A stretch of 42,640 nucleotides of DNA from NCBI GenBank assembly GCA_913059205.1, contig CAJXRM010000018.1:1-42640 (forward strand), read 5' to 3'. Below the pieces are notes generated by a model. It had not been told where the DNA came from, ran no database searches, and saw only the letters and a list, made by a program, of their open reading frames with translations. This document shows, piece by piece, positions 23,877 to 31,065 of the stretch; the stretch's first letter is position 1; each line of letters starts with the position of its first letter. Source of the DNA: an uncultured Flavobacteriales bacterium (GTDB lineage: Bacteria > Bacteroidota > Bacteroidia > Flavobacteriales_D > Crocinitomicaceae). Both the position numbers and the translations under genes were made by a program.

Positions 23877-24959
23877 ATGAGAAATTCGAACTTTCTTCAA
23901 CCGCATATTTTGATGGGAACTAATTTGATTCAGTTCTTTCGTGTTGTGTTGACTTTGAATTTCAGCCTGAAAGGAAGAGCTATTGGGCGATTGTTTGTTT
24001 CTTTTTTTATTCTAGTTCTATTTACACCATTTCGAATTTGTGAAGCAATTCTTTATTTGTTCGCTAAAAAAGAGGAAGTGAAACAGCCCATTTTTATCAT
24101 TGGTCATTTCAGAAGTGGAACAACTTTTTTTCATGACGCGTTAAATGAATTGGATAATGTGGTTGCTCCAAGGATGATTGATTGTTTGTATCCATACATG
24201 AACAAGTACTTTCAATTCATGTTGGTTCCTATTCTTAAAAAAGCTTTACCAGAAGAGCGTTTAATGGATAAAATGAAAGTGAAGTGGGATTCTCCACAGG
24301 AAGAGGAATTCGCACTTTCTTTAATGACTTTTGATACATCTGTTAGCTTTTTATTCGCGCCAAAGAACAATTCGAAGCAATTGAATGAATCAGTTTTATT
24401 GAACAACGAAAAGGTGAAATCAAAGTGGTTGAAAGCGCATTTGAAATTTGCTAGGAAGCTTCAATCGATGAATAAAGGGAAAACGCTGGTGTTTAAAAGT
24501 CCGTCAAATACAGCACGCGTGAAAGAATTGTTGGAGATTTATCCCGATGCAAAATTCATACATCTTGTTCGAAATCCGAATGATGTAATTCCCTCTACAC
24601 TTCATTTATATAGAAAAATCCTTCCTGAATTCTGTTTGCAAGATGAATCTACATTAGAACTGGAAGAATATGTTTTTTCATTTTATGAAGAAGTAATGAA
24701 TAAGTTCATTGAAACAAAAAATGAACTTCACGCTTCGCAGATGGTTGAATTGAAATACGAGGACTTTGTGAAACAGCCGATTGAAGAATTAAAAAGAGGT
24801 TTTGACCAAATCAACTTGTCTATGTCGCTTGAAGAGCTTCACCCGTTTTTCGAAAGCAGAAAGAATTTTTCTAAAAACAATTTTAAGCTAGACGAAAGAT
24901 TAAAAGAGGCTATACGAAAGCGTTGCGCTGCCGTTTTTCAAGCGTATGATTACAATTGA
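23877..24959 (+). CDS. Sulfotransferase family protein
   Basis: Transfers sulfate from PAPS to an acceptor hydroxyl or amine. The 360-residue protein has the 5'-phosphosulfate loop IIGHFRSGTTFFHD at 74-87 and the 3'-phosphate-binding motif FIHLVRNPNDVIPSTLHLYR in the middle, the order expected for Sulfotransfer_3. The N-terminal 65 residues are hydrophobic (FFILVLFTPFRICEAILYLF), suggesting membrane association. Length fits the family. The acceptor is not predictable; lipids, glycans and small molecules are all possible in Bacteroidota. The gene is convergent with an acyltransferase-like gene 24 bp away. Confidence 0.88.
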   Translation: MRNSNFLQPHILMGTNLIQFFRVVLTLNFSLKGRAIGRLFVSFFILVLFTPFRICEAILYLFAKKEEVKQPIFIIGHFRSGTTFFHDALNELDNVVAPRMIDCLYPYMNKYFQFMLVPILKKALPEERLMDKMKVKWDSPQEEEFALSLMTFDTSVSFLFAPKNNSKQLNESVLLNNEKVKSKWLKAHLKFARKLQSMNKGKTLVFKSPSNTARVKELLEIYPDAKFIHLVRNPNDVIPSTLHLYRKILPEFCLQDESTLELEEYVFSFYEEVMNKFIETKNELHASQMVELKYEDFVKQPIEELKRGFDQINLSMSLEELHPFFESRKNFSKNNFKLDERLKEAIRKRCAAVFQAYDYN

Positions 24960-24983
24960 GAGAAAAGTAAAACTCACTAACTG

Positions 24984-26228
24984 TTAAGGCGTTAACAGGT
25001 GGTGTTTCATCGATTGAATTAATTCTTCTGCTTCAAGATTCGAAACGCTATTCATATCATAGCAAAGTTTAATTCTTAAATTTCCTTCATACAGAACTGC
25101 TCCAAAAGTTATCGGTGGATTTTTCATTACTGGTGGAATATTGATCATATTGGTGACTTTACGACCTGCAAATTCACTAATAATTTTTGATTCGCCAATA
25201 AATGTGTAGGCGAATGAAGTCATTTTTCCCCGTGCAGGTAGATTAATCATTCCAAAGTGAAGCCGTAAGTTAACAAATCGAAGAATAGACTGTAAATCCA
25301 ATGATTTTAACGCAATTCCGGCTTTCATTTGTTGCATTGTTTGCTTGTTTAACTCGTCTTGAATTTCAGAAATTGTCGTCACTTGTTCAGGTTGTAAACG
25401 ATAAAAAATAAATGAAAAACGATTTCCTAGGATGTACTTGGGATCCTTCTTATGCGTCAATTCTGACGGTTGTTGAAACGAATACTTGTACTGCTTTTCT
25501 CCCTTTTTAAGAATGTGGTCTTGAAGTGATTTACAACAAGCTGCCATCAATACTGAGCTCATCGATTGAATATGATAGGAACGTTTTATTTTTGCCGTTA
25601 TGCTTTCAGTTTCTTCTGCTGTGAAGGAATGTAGAATGTACTTTTTAAAAACGGGGCGCTTGTCCTTCGATGAAATATGAGAGATTGGTTCTCTCCATTT
25701 TGTCATCATCATTCGGGTGAATTGAAAACCATTCTGCAGTCGCTTAAAAAACGACTTTTCCTCAGGTTTAAGAATTCTATGAAATTCAAATTTCTCACCA
25801 GCAAATGATTTTAGTATGTTTTTGACACCGTTGTTATCAATAAAAATGTGATTGAATTGAAAAAGAATAGCACTTGAATCAGGCAACTGAATCAGAGTGA
25901 ATTTGACAGGATTTGAACCAATAAAATCATTGTGAAACAACTCTGAATAGTCGAGGTTGTCTATGAAATACTCTTCTACAATCAAGTTTTGTGGTGAGTT
26001 GAAGCGATACTTTTCTTTGCCAAAAAAAGGACGCACGAGCGATGTTTTTACGAATTGTTCAATGTACTCGTTTGAAAGAAGATGTTCTTTTAGTTCATCC
26101 GCGGAAATAGAGGAGTCAAGCTCAATCAAAAGCTGGCTCGTGTTTGCAGAACCACCTTCCTTTTTGATTTTGTAATCAAATAACATTTGTAAATGATCAC
26201 TGTTGCTTAGACTTATTTCTTTTTGCAT
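24984..26228 (-). CDS. Condensation-domain-like acyltransferase (414 aa)
   Basis: Member of the large CoA-dependent acyltransferase fold shared by NRPS condensation domains, wax ester synthases and alcohol acetyltransferases. The catalytic motif is NHIFIDNNG with H127 and D131, a variant of HHxxxDG. A later FAYTFIGESKIIS and GAVLYEGNLRIKLCYDMN match the second-lobe DFGW-type region and the fold's terminal strands. No carrier or adenylation domain is attached, so it is a stand-alone enzyme, probably acylating an alcohol or amine. A TATTTTTG box (26249-26256) lies upstream. The terminator of the sigma/FGE operon lies further upstream. Confidence 0.75.
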   Translation of the reverse strand: MQKEISLSNSDHLQMLFDYKIKKEGGSANTSQLLIELDSSISADELKEHLLSNEYIEQFVKTSLVRPFFGKEKYRFNSPQNLIVEEYFIDNLDYSELFHNDFIGSNPVKFTLIQLPDSSAILFQFNHIFIDNNGVKNILKSFAGEKFEFHRILKPEEKSFFKRLQNGFQFTRMMMTKWREPISHISSKDKRPVFKKYILHSFTAEETESITAKIKRSYHIQSMSSVLMAACCKSLQDHILKKGEKQYKYSFQQPSELTHKKDPKYILGNRFSFIFYRLQPEQVTTISEIQDELNKQTMQQMKAGIALKSLDLQSILRFVNLRLHFGMINLPARGKMTSFAYTFIGESKIISEFAGRKVTNMINIPPVMKNPPITFGAVLYEGNLRIKLCYDMNSVSNLEAEELIQSMKHHLLTP

Positions 26229-26248
26229 TCTTTTCTCGCTAGTTCCAA

Positions 26249-26256
26249 CAAAAATA
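26249..26256 (-). promoter_or_regulatory. -7 promoter box of the acyltransferase gene
   Basis: Minus strand TATTTTTG fits TAnnTTTG exactly, 20 bp before the ATG at 26228. A TTTG upstream is spaced at about 25 bp, longer than ideal. Confidence 0.5.
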
Positions 26257-26299
26257 GCGAAGATTTGACGAGTTTAAAGTTCAAAGTTCAAAAAGTTCA

Positions 26300-26330
26300 A
26301 AAGCGCGCCCAATTCAATTGAACGCGCTTT
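26300..26330 (-). terminator. Terminator of the sigma factor/FGE operon
   Basis: AAAGCGCG (26300-26307) pairs with CGCGCTTT (26323-26330); on the minus strand T-rich sequence follows. It lies 10 bp after the stop of the FGE-domain gene. Tandem AGTTCAA units (about 26277-26299) adjoin it. Confidence 0.75.
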
Positions 26331-26340
26331 GAGGGAAATC

Positions 26341-27669
26341 TTAAAAATTTAAATGTGTGACAACAACTCTAAATCCAATTCCTGGATGACCGCTAGTTAC
26401 ACCTTCGTAGGGATCAGGACCGTTCAATTTAATTTCTTCTTCTGAATTTAACCAGCTTCCTCCCGCGGTGCCTGGTTTACTCTTTGAATTATAAGCTTCG
26501 TAAACCATTTCGGCCACATTTCCACTCAAGTTGTACATTCCACGTTCAGGATTGTAAGTTCCAGTTTTAGCAGTAAACATTGCACCATCTTGAGAAAGCG
26601 CTTTTTCTTCGTTCATTTCTGTGGTTGTTGGTTTTGGATTGAAATTCGCTAAATAGCATCCGTCTTCATTCGTAGATTTATTTCCTCCCCAAGGGAAAGG
26701 AAGGAATTGTCCTTCTCCCGAAGCCGCCATAAACCATTCAGCGCGAGTTGGAAGTCGAACATCGTTTATTCGTTTATCGTTTTCCACAGTAGCATTTACT
26801 GCTTTGGTTAGCCAATCACAATACATTTCAGCACCGGCACGTGTAACGTTGACCACAGGATAATCATTAAAGGCCTCATGTGAAAAATATTGCTCTTCCA
26901 TTGCTTTTAAATCTCCACCCAAAAGTTGAGTCCAATTTTCTTGTTCCGGTTTTGCAATGTCAAATTCGGCTTTCCTTCCTTGAATTAACAGGTCAAACAA
27001 AAATGTTCTGTATTCTAAATTCGTCACTTCATTACTTTGAATGAAAAATGCCTGTATAGAAATCTTTTTTCCTTGATACTCAAAACTACCTGAACGCGAA
27101 AAGATGTAGTGCTTTTTGTCAAATTTTGCCAAAACCTTTACCATTTTCTTTTTTTGCTTGTGATTGTCGGCAATCTCTTGTTCCGTTAACTTCGGATAGT
27201 ATTTGTAGTCATATCTAGTATCGTTTTTGAGGTATTTCTCCTTTCGTTTGATCACCATCGGGGTTAAAACTTCCCTTGGTCGAAAAGATTCAATGGGCTC
27301 AAGCGACTGCGTTTCAAGAACAGGCCAAATAAACTCTTTTGATTTTTTGATTTCCTCTTCTTCAATAACAAATTCCACTTCTTCAAGTTGTTTCGTTTCT
27401 TGAACGTGTTTTACTGAAACATTTTCCTTTTTTGTTGGTTTATGCGACGGAACGAGTAAAATTACTGCTAAACCGATGGCGCTAAGTGAACTGATCATAA
27501 TAATTACGTTTTTCATGGTGAAAAAAGTACCTTTTCCGTCTGTTGGTGGTGTTTTTCCGCCTGCAGAAAGGTGCTTTAAGAATTCATTTTTAGTTTTCTC
27601 AAAGGATACTGCAACAGGCTGCGTCTTCGCTTTTTGGAATAGCTGATCGATGTTTTCATGCTCTTTCAT
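26341..27669 (-). CDS. Membrane-anchored FGE/SUMF1-domain protein, probable sigma-factor partner
   Basis: A 442-residue protein. Residues 1-50 are cytoplasmic, starting MKEHENIDQLFQKAKTQ. A TM helix is near 53-70 (VIIMISSLSAIGLAVILLVP), then a Glu/Lys-rich linker. The C-terminal FGE/SUMF1-type domain (about 195-442) has SNEVTNLEYRTFL, DYPVVNVTRAGAEMYCDWLT, VRLPTRAEWFMAASGEG, NLSGNVAEMVYEA and HPGIGFRVV. The catalytic Cys pair of true formylglycine enzymes is not evident, so it may be a structural or ligand-binding version, as in gliding lipoproteins GldJ/GldK. Its ATG overlaps the stop of the ECF sigma gene, so it takes the place an anti-sigma factor usually holds. Confidence 0.82.
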   Translation of the reverse strand: MKEHENIDQLFQKAKTQPVAVSFEKTKNEFLKHLSAGGKTPPTDGKGTFFTMKNVIIMISSLSAIGLAVILLVPSHKPTKKENVSVKHVQETKQLEEVEFVIEEEEIKKSKEFIWPVLETQSLEPIESFRPREVLTPMVIKRKEKYLKNDTRYDYKYYPKLTEQEIADNHKQKKKMVKVLAKFDKKHYIFSRSGSFEYQGKKISIQAFFIQSNEVTNLEYRTFLFDLLIQGRKAEFDIAKPEQENWTQLLGGDLKAMEEQYFSHEAFNDYPVVNVTRAGAEMYCDWLTKAVNATVENDKRINDVRLPTRAEWFMAASGEGQFLPFPWGGNKSTNEDGCYLANFNPKPTTTEMNEEKALSQDGAMFTAKTGTYNPERGMYNLSGNVAEMVYEAYNSKSKPGTAGGSWLNSEEEIKLNGPDPYEGVTSGHPGIGFRVVVTHLNF

Positions 27670-28184
27670 AATTCACCTCCAGTTTTAAATGATGATTCAA
27701 AATTTGCGAGTTGTGCCAATTTGTCTCGACCTCTTTTTAATCGCTGCTTCACGGCATCTTCACTTGCATCTTGTATTTCAGCGATTTCTTTAATGCTGAA
27801 TCCAGAAATTTCAAATAAAATGATGCTTTCGCGTTGATCATCGCTTAGTTTCTTCAGTAATTCATACAAGTAATGAACATCTGTGTGAAGTTCACCGTTT
27901 GCGGAATTGTCGTGAATTAACGCGGCTTGTTGGTCATTCGAAAAGCGTTCTTCTCGTTTTTTTTGATTTTTAGTTCCCAAAACGCGGACACAAATGCCAA
28001 ATAAGAATGATAGAAAGGCTTCTTTTGATTTTAACGTATCTATTTTTTCAAACGCTACCAAAAGAACGTCGTTCATTAAATCGGAATATTCCATGTCGCC
28101 ATAAACTCGTGCTCTGCAGAAGCGTTCGAACCTATCATGAATTGGTTCGTAAAGTTCAAGAAAACTGTCTTGTTTCGATTTCAT
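27666..28184 (-). CDS. ECF-type RNA polymerase sigma factor
   Basis: A 172-residue extracytoplasmic-function sigma-70 factor. Region 2 is at about 10-75 (ERFCRARVYGDMEYSDLMND with FEKIDTLKSKEAFLSFLFGI). Region 4 is at about 112-160 (LLKKLSDDQRESIILFEISG, FSIKEIAEIQDASEDAVKQR). Length is normal. It is translationally coupled to a membrane-spanning FGE-domain protein by a 4-base ATGA overlap, which suggests that protein senses a periplasmic signal and controls the sigma factor. A broken BLUF gene lies 219 bp upstream on the same strand. Its regulon is unknown. Confidence 0.93.
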   Translation of the reverse strand: MKSKQDSFLELYEPIHDRFERFCRARVYGDMEYSDLMNDVLLVAFEKIDTLKSKEAFLSFLFGICVRVLGTKNQKKREERFSNDQQAALIHDNSANGELHTDVHYLYELLKKLSDDQRESIILFEISGFSIKEIAEIQDASEDAVKQRLKRGRDKLAQLANFESSFKTGGEL

Positions 28185-28403
28185 TCTTATTTATTGTTGC
28201 TCCTTACTCAGTAAGTTTGATAAGTCGCGGAAAAGTGACAATTTATTAAAAAAAATGTGGTTGGGGATTTATTATTGCTGATGTGTACGTTGATCTTTGA
28301 CAATTGGGTGGATAAGATGTTATTTAATACAATTGTTGTTGTCAATTTTTGTTTTTTCATTTTAAACAGAATCCTACTATTGGCTTAAAGCAACATTTTA
28401 TAA

Positions 28404-28819
28404 TTAGTTGTTTGGATGTACAATTAGTTTGGCAAATGTCCAAAATAAGCTTGAAGCATCAGTAGGTTTTTTGGCTAGATCAGAAAAAGCGGAAAAGTTT
28501 TTTACAGAATCTTTTTTCATTAATTCACTGTCATTTAGCTCATGAAAGGCCATGCTCCAAATGGGGAACAATCTTTCTTTTCATATTGATCCAAAAGGAT
28601 AACTTGTGAATGTCTTTCATCTCGTTCTATGGATGCGAATAATTCTTGAATTACACTCTTTTCTCCCTCTAAAATTTGGAGAAACTCATTGTTATGAAAC
28701 AACAAACACCCTGTTATATTATTTTTGGAATTGAAGTCTATTGCTGTTTGCAAAATATCTTGAATATCCTTCGATTTTAGATCTGGTTTAGCAATCGAAC
28801 AATAAATTAATTCAAACAT
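28404..28819 (-). pseudogene. BLUF blue-light sensor with a single-base frameshift
   Basis: The first 94-residue frame is a BLUF domain (FAD-binding blue-light sensor) with Tyr6, Asn30 and Gln48 at the photocycle positions (FELIYCSIA, FLQILEGEK). It then goes off at DCSPFGAWPFMS. In the neighbouring frame the expected ending is present: RLFPIWSMAF, with Trp and Met as in PixD and AppA, followed by 40 more residues to a stop at 28404. Adding one A to the run at 28578-28581 restores a 138-residue protein of normal BLUF length. The break is a real mutation, a switchable A-run, or a sequence error. It is followed by the ECF sigma gene on the same strand. Confidence 0.85.
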
Positions 28820-28901
28820 GTGCTTTGTTTTATTGATTAACGTTCTCGCGCTTGGCGAAGAAGCCGATTTTTAAAATTAGTTTTATTTGCGATCCAAGAT
28901 T

Positions 28902-29786
28902 TTAATTTTTTCTATTAAACAGTTTTCGGAACCAAGATTTCGGCTTTTTTGCTAAGCATGTGTTAGCAGTATCCTTATATTCATTTCGGTTTCTTAATCC
29001 TAAATAATCGTAAACCTTGCTCCATTTGTTGTAATCATTATTTGTTATGCGTTTGATTTCCTCAAGCCAATATTTCGAAACATCATCTCCGTATTCTGCA
29101 AAACTTTCCAGTTGGTATATTTCAAATGCTCTTCCATTATATCCTTTAACTGTATCCTGTGGATATTCTCCTTTAAAATCATTGAATCCTTCATCAATTA
29201 ATTCGAGTTTGTACTCTTTCTGATCTGCCGTTATGGATTCAATATTATTCAAATTGGGCTTAGAGAAAAAGTTTAAATCTGTCAAATTAAATTCAAGATT
29301 TACGGGTTTACCATACTTTTTAATAGGTAATTCAGTTGTTCCGCCACCAAATATTTTGTTTGAATTTGATGCTTCCAATTGTTGCTCATTGTATGAAATC
29401 ACAAACAAATCCTTATGAAAAGATATATCAAGTGGATATGGATTGACAATTTTTATAAATGAGAAATTAAGTGATGGCATCTGAACCAAGAGATAACCGT
29501 AATTCATTTCATTTTTAACTGATAATGCAAAATAGGTCGAGTCTTCTGTCCAACAACAATTTTTGTCACTAATTCCTTTTAATGGTTCAAAAGTTTCAAT
29601 GATTTGATCTTGGTAATCTAAAAGGTTAAACAAACATTCATAGGACCCCATAGTTCCTTCATGGAAGTGCGAAAAAACAATTTTATATTGTCCATCTGGT
29701 GAATAAACTACTTTGATTGTTTCATTATCTATCCAATCTAGATCGTCCTTTTGAAGAGGTTTTCGAAACAATATTGAATTATCCAT
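28902..29786 (-). CDS. Hypothetical protein (294 aa)
   Basis: Not recognised. The ATG at 29786 gives a soluble protein of about 294 residues beginning MDNSILFRKPLQKDD; a TTG three codons upstream is less likely. Strand-rich segments (YSPDGQYKIVFSHFHEGTMG, CCWTEDSTYFALSVKNEMNY) look like blades of a small beta-propeller. The C-terminal third is helical and basic (LAKKPKSWFRKLFNRKN). No signal peptide is present. It follows the pair of PExGMGYQIV genes and precedes the BLUF gene on the same strand, with gaps of 41 and 82 bp. Homology was not recognised, so function is open. Confidence 0.68.
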   Translation of the reverse strand: MDNSILFRKPLQKDDLDWIDNETIKVVYSPDGQYKIVFSHFHEGTMGSYECLFNLLDYQDQIIETFEPLKGISDKNCCWTEDSTYFALSVKNEMNYGYLLVQMPSLNFSFIKIVNPYPLDISFHKDLFVISYNEQQLEASNSNKIFGGGTTELPIKKYGKPVNLEFNLTDLNFFSKPNLNNIESITADQKEYKLELIDEGFNDFKGEYPQDTVKGYNGRAFEIYQLESFAEYGDDVSKYWLEEIKRITNNDYNKWSKVYDYLGLRNRNEYKDTANTCLAKKPKSWFRKLFNRKN

Positions 29787-29827
29787 TGTTGTCAATTTGA
29801 ATTTCAGTTAGCGTGTTTTTAACGGTG

Positions 29828-30043
29828 TTACGATTTAATTACAAGCTTTTTTATATCACTTATTTTGATTTCTAATTGAGAATTCAATTCAAGGTATTCC
29901 GAATTAAAAACTATTCGATTTTTTAGAAAATCACCATTTATTAATTCAATATTTACAATTTGATATCCCATACCATTTTCAGGGTGTTCGGACAAATATT
30001 CAACATATTTTTTCGAGAGTTTAAGCCTATCCTTATATTCCAT
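29828..30043 (-). CDS. Small PExGMGYQIV-motif protein (71 aa)
   Basis: Not recognised. A 71-residue protein whose core EHPENGMGYQIVNIELINGD is clearly related to the N-terminus of the next gene upstream (LEQPETGMGYQIVRATQYNR). Two more blocks match loosely: FNSEYLEL against YNTRLAIDL. Probably a stand-alone copy of a small beta domain. Its start overlaps the stop of the 232-aa gene by 11 bases, so the two are co-translated. No signal peptide or membrane segment. Confidence 0.65.
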   Translation of the reverse strand: MEYKDRLKLSKKYVEYLSEHPENGMGYQIVNIELINGDFLKNRIVFNSEYLELNSQLEIKISDIKKLVIKS

Positions 30044-30731
30044 ATTTCTTTTTTAGAAAATACGTATTATTTGAAGTTCCATTTTCGAAATATGCTTCGA
30101 TACCACCACCCGCATGATTAAAGGCAGGTTGAACTATCCCTCTTTGTAATTGATCATTCAATTTTGGTCTAATATAAAAAGCCCATTCAATATTGTCATT
30201 GTTTGGTAAAGCATATCTGTCAACTGGATCATCATTTGATGAAAAACAGTCTCTGTAATCGACTTCTGTTGTGGTAAAAGATCCAGGTTTTAACTTTTTA
30301 TTAGCAACATCAATTCTTCGATCATCTTCAAAAGCTGACAAGCGAACAAAATTTTCATTTCCAGAAGCATTCTCTTTTCGGCTATCAGTGGCTCCACTTG
30401 TTCCAGTATGTCTTTTGAACAAAATCTTCTTAACGCCTGATAATTCAACAGACTCTTTTAGATCAGAATGTGGTATAACTTTGATAGAATCCGTTTCAAG
30501 CATTAACTCTGTTGCTTTACTAAGCATTACTTTATATCCCTCTCTTATAATTTTATTTCTATTAACATTATAGTCATCATCTAAGTCAATTGCCAAACGA
30601 GTATTATAAACAACTAGTTTCTTGAAACTTGATCGATTATACTGTGTGGCTCTAACAATTTGATAACCCATGCCTGTTTCAGGTTGTTCTAAAAGAGTAT
30701 CAGCGTCTTGTTCGTATATTTTGTATATCAT
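30033..30731 (-). CDS. Two-part PExGMGYQIV-motif protein (232 aa)
   Basis: A 232-residue protein. The N-terminal 110 residues hold the same small domain as the 71-aa neighbour (QPETGMGYQIVRA), with regular strand-turn pattern. The C-terminal 90 residues contain EWAFYIRPKLNDQLQRGIVQ and AFNHAGGGIEAYFENGTSNN. The PAFNxxGGG-type turn recalls the end of TNT-like NADase toxin domains, but the likeness is slight and the catalytic residues were not identified. No signal peptide. It is first in a run of three or four genes on the minus strand behind an intergenic zone with a large palindrome. Confidence 0.65.
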   Translation of the reverse strand: MIYKIYEQDADTLLEQPETGMGYQIVRATQYNRSSFKKLVVYNTRLAIDLDDDYNVNRNKIIREGYKVMLSKATELMLETDSIKVIPHSDLKESVELSGVKKILFKRHTGTSGATDSRKENASGNENFVRLSAFEDDRRIDVANKKLKPGSFTTTEVDYRDCFSSNDDPVDRYALPNNDNIEWAFYIRPKLNDQLQRGIVQPAFNHAGGGIEAYFENGTSNNTYFLKKKYGI

Positions 30732-30911
30732 TTTTGTGTGGGCATTACTGCTAACTAACGGCTAAACGCCATTAAACGGTTTAGTAAATCTAAAAATACA
30801 AATTAGATTTTAGTATTATCCATTTATTTTCTGATAATAAATGCTTAAAACTAGTTTAAAACAGAAGGTTCCAGGCTGTTGAGAATGCTGGAATGTAAAA
30901 GAACGGTAGAG

Positions 30912-30945
30912 TTAACCGTATATTAAACGTTTAATCTACGGTTAA
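30912..30945. repeat. 34-bp near-perfect palindrome
   Basis: TTAACCGTA...TACGGTTAA with ATTAAACGTTTAAT at the centre: 16 of 17 base pairs match (T30921/C30936 is the mismatch) and there is no loop. It extends, with one more mismatch, to 30909-30948. The AT-rich dyad could be an operator for a large dimeric regulator. Confidence 0.8.
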
Positions 30946-31005
30946 TTCATTTGTAATACAGATCGTATGTATCAAAACTGAAGACGCACTTAATAGATTG
31001 CCTAA

Positions 31006-31037
31006 AAAAAACATCCACTTTTCAGTGAATGTTTTTT
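31006..31037 (-). terminator. Terminator of the S9 peptidase gene
   Basis: AAAAAACATnCACT and its partner AGTGnATGTTTTTT form a long stem with one mismatch and a 4-base loop; it has A/T tracts on both sides, so it may work in both directions. It is 29 bp after the peptidase stop. Confidence 0.85.
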
Positions 31038-31065
31038 CTGTAATCAACATGAATTTGAAATGATT

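Larger units (their letters stand above)
30732..31065. other. Intergenic zone with palindromes and terminator
   Basis: No gene in 334 bases. Contents in order: CTAAAC/GTTTAG inverted repeat at 30762-30784, an AT-rich stretch, TTCCAG/CTGGAA arms at 30869-30893 around a 13-base loop, a 34-bp near-perfect palindrome at 30912-30945, and the S9 peptidase terminator at 31006-31037. The palindromes lie upstream of the 232-aa gene and could be its operator. Confidence 0.7.

Noticed and set aside
26277..26299. Tandem AGTTCAA units next to the terminator as a CRISPR or iteron array
   Set aside because: Only three short units, no spacers of regular length; simple AT-rich slippage is enough.
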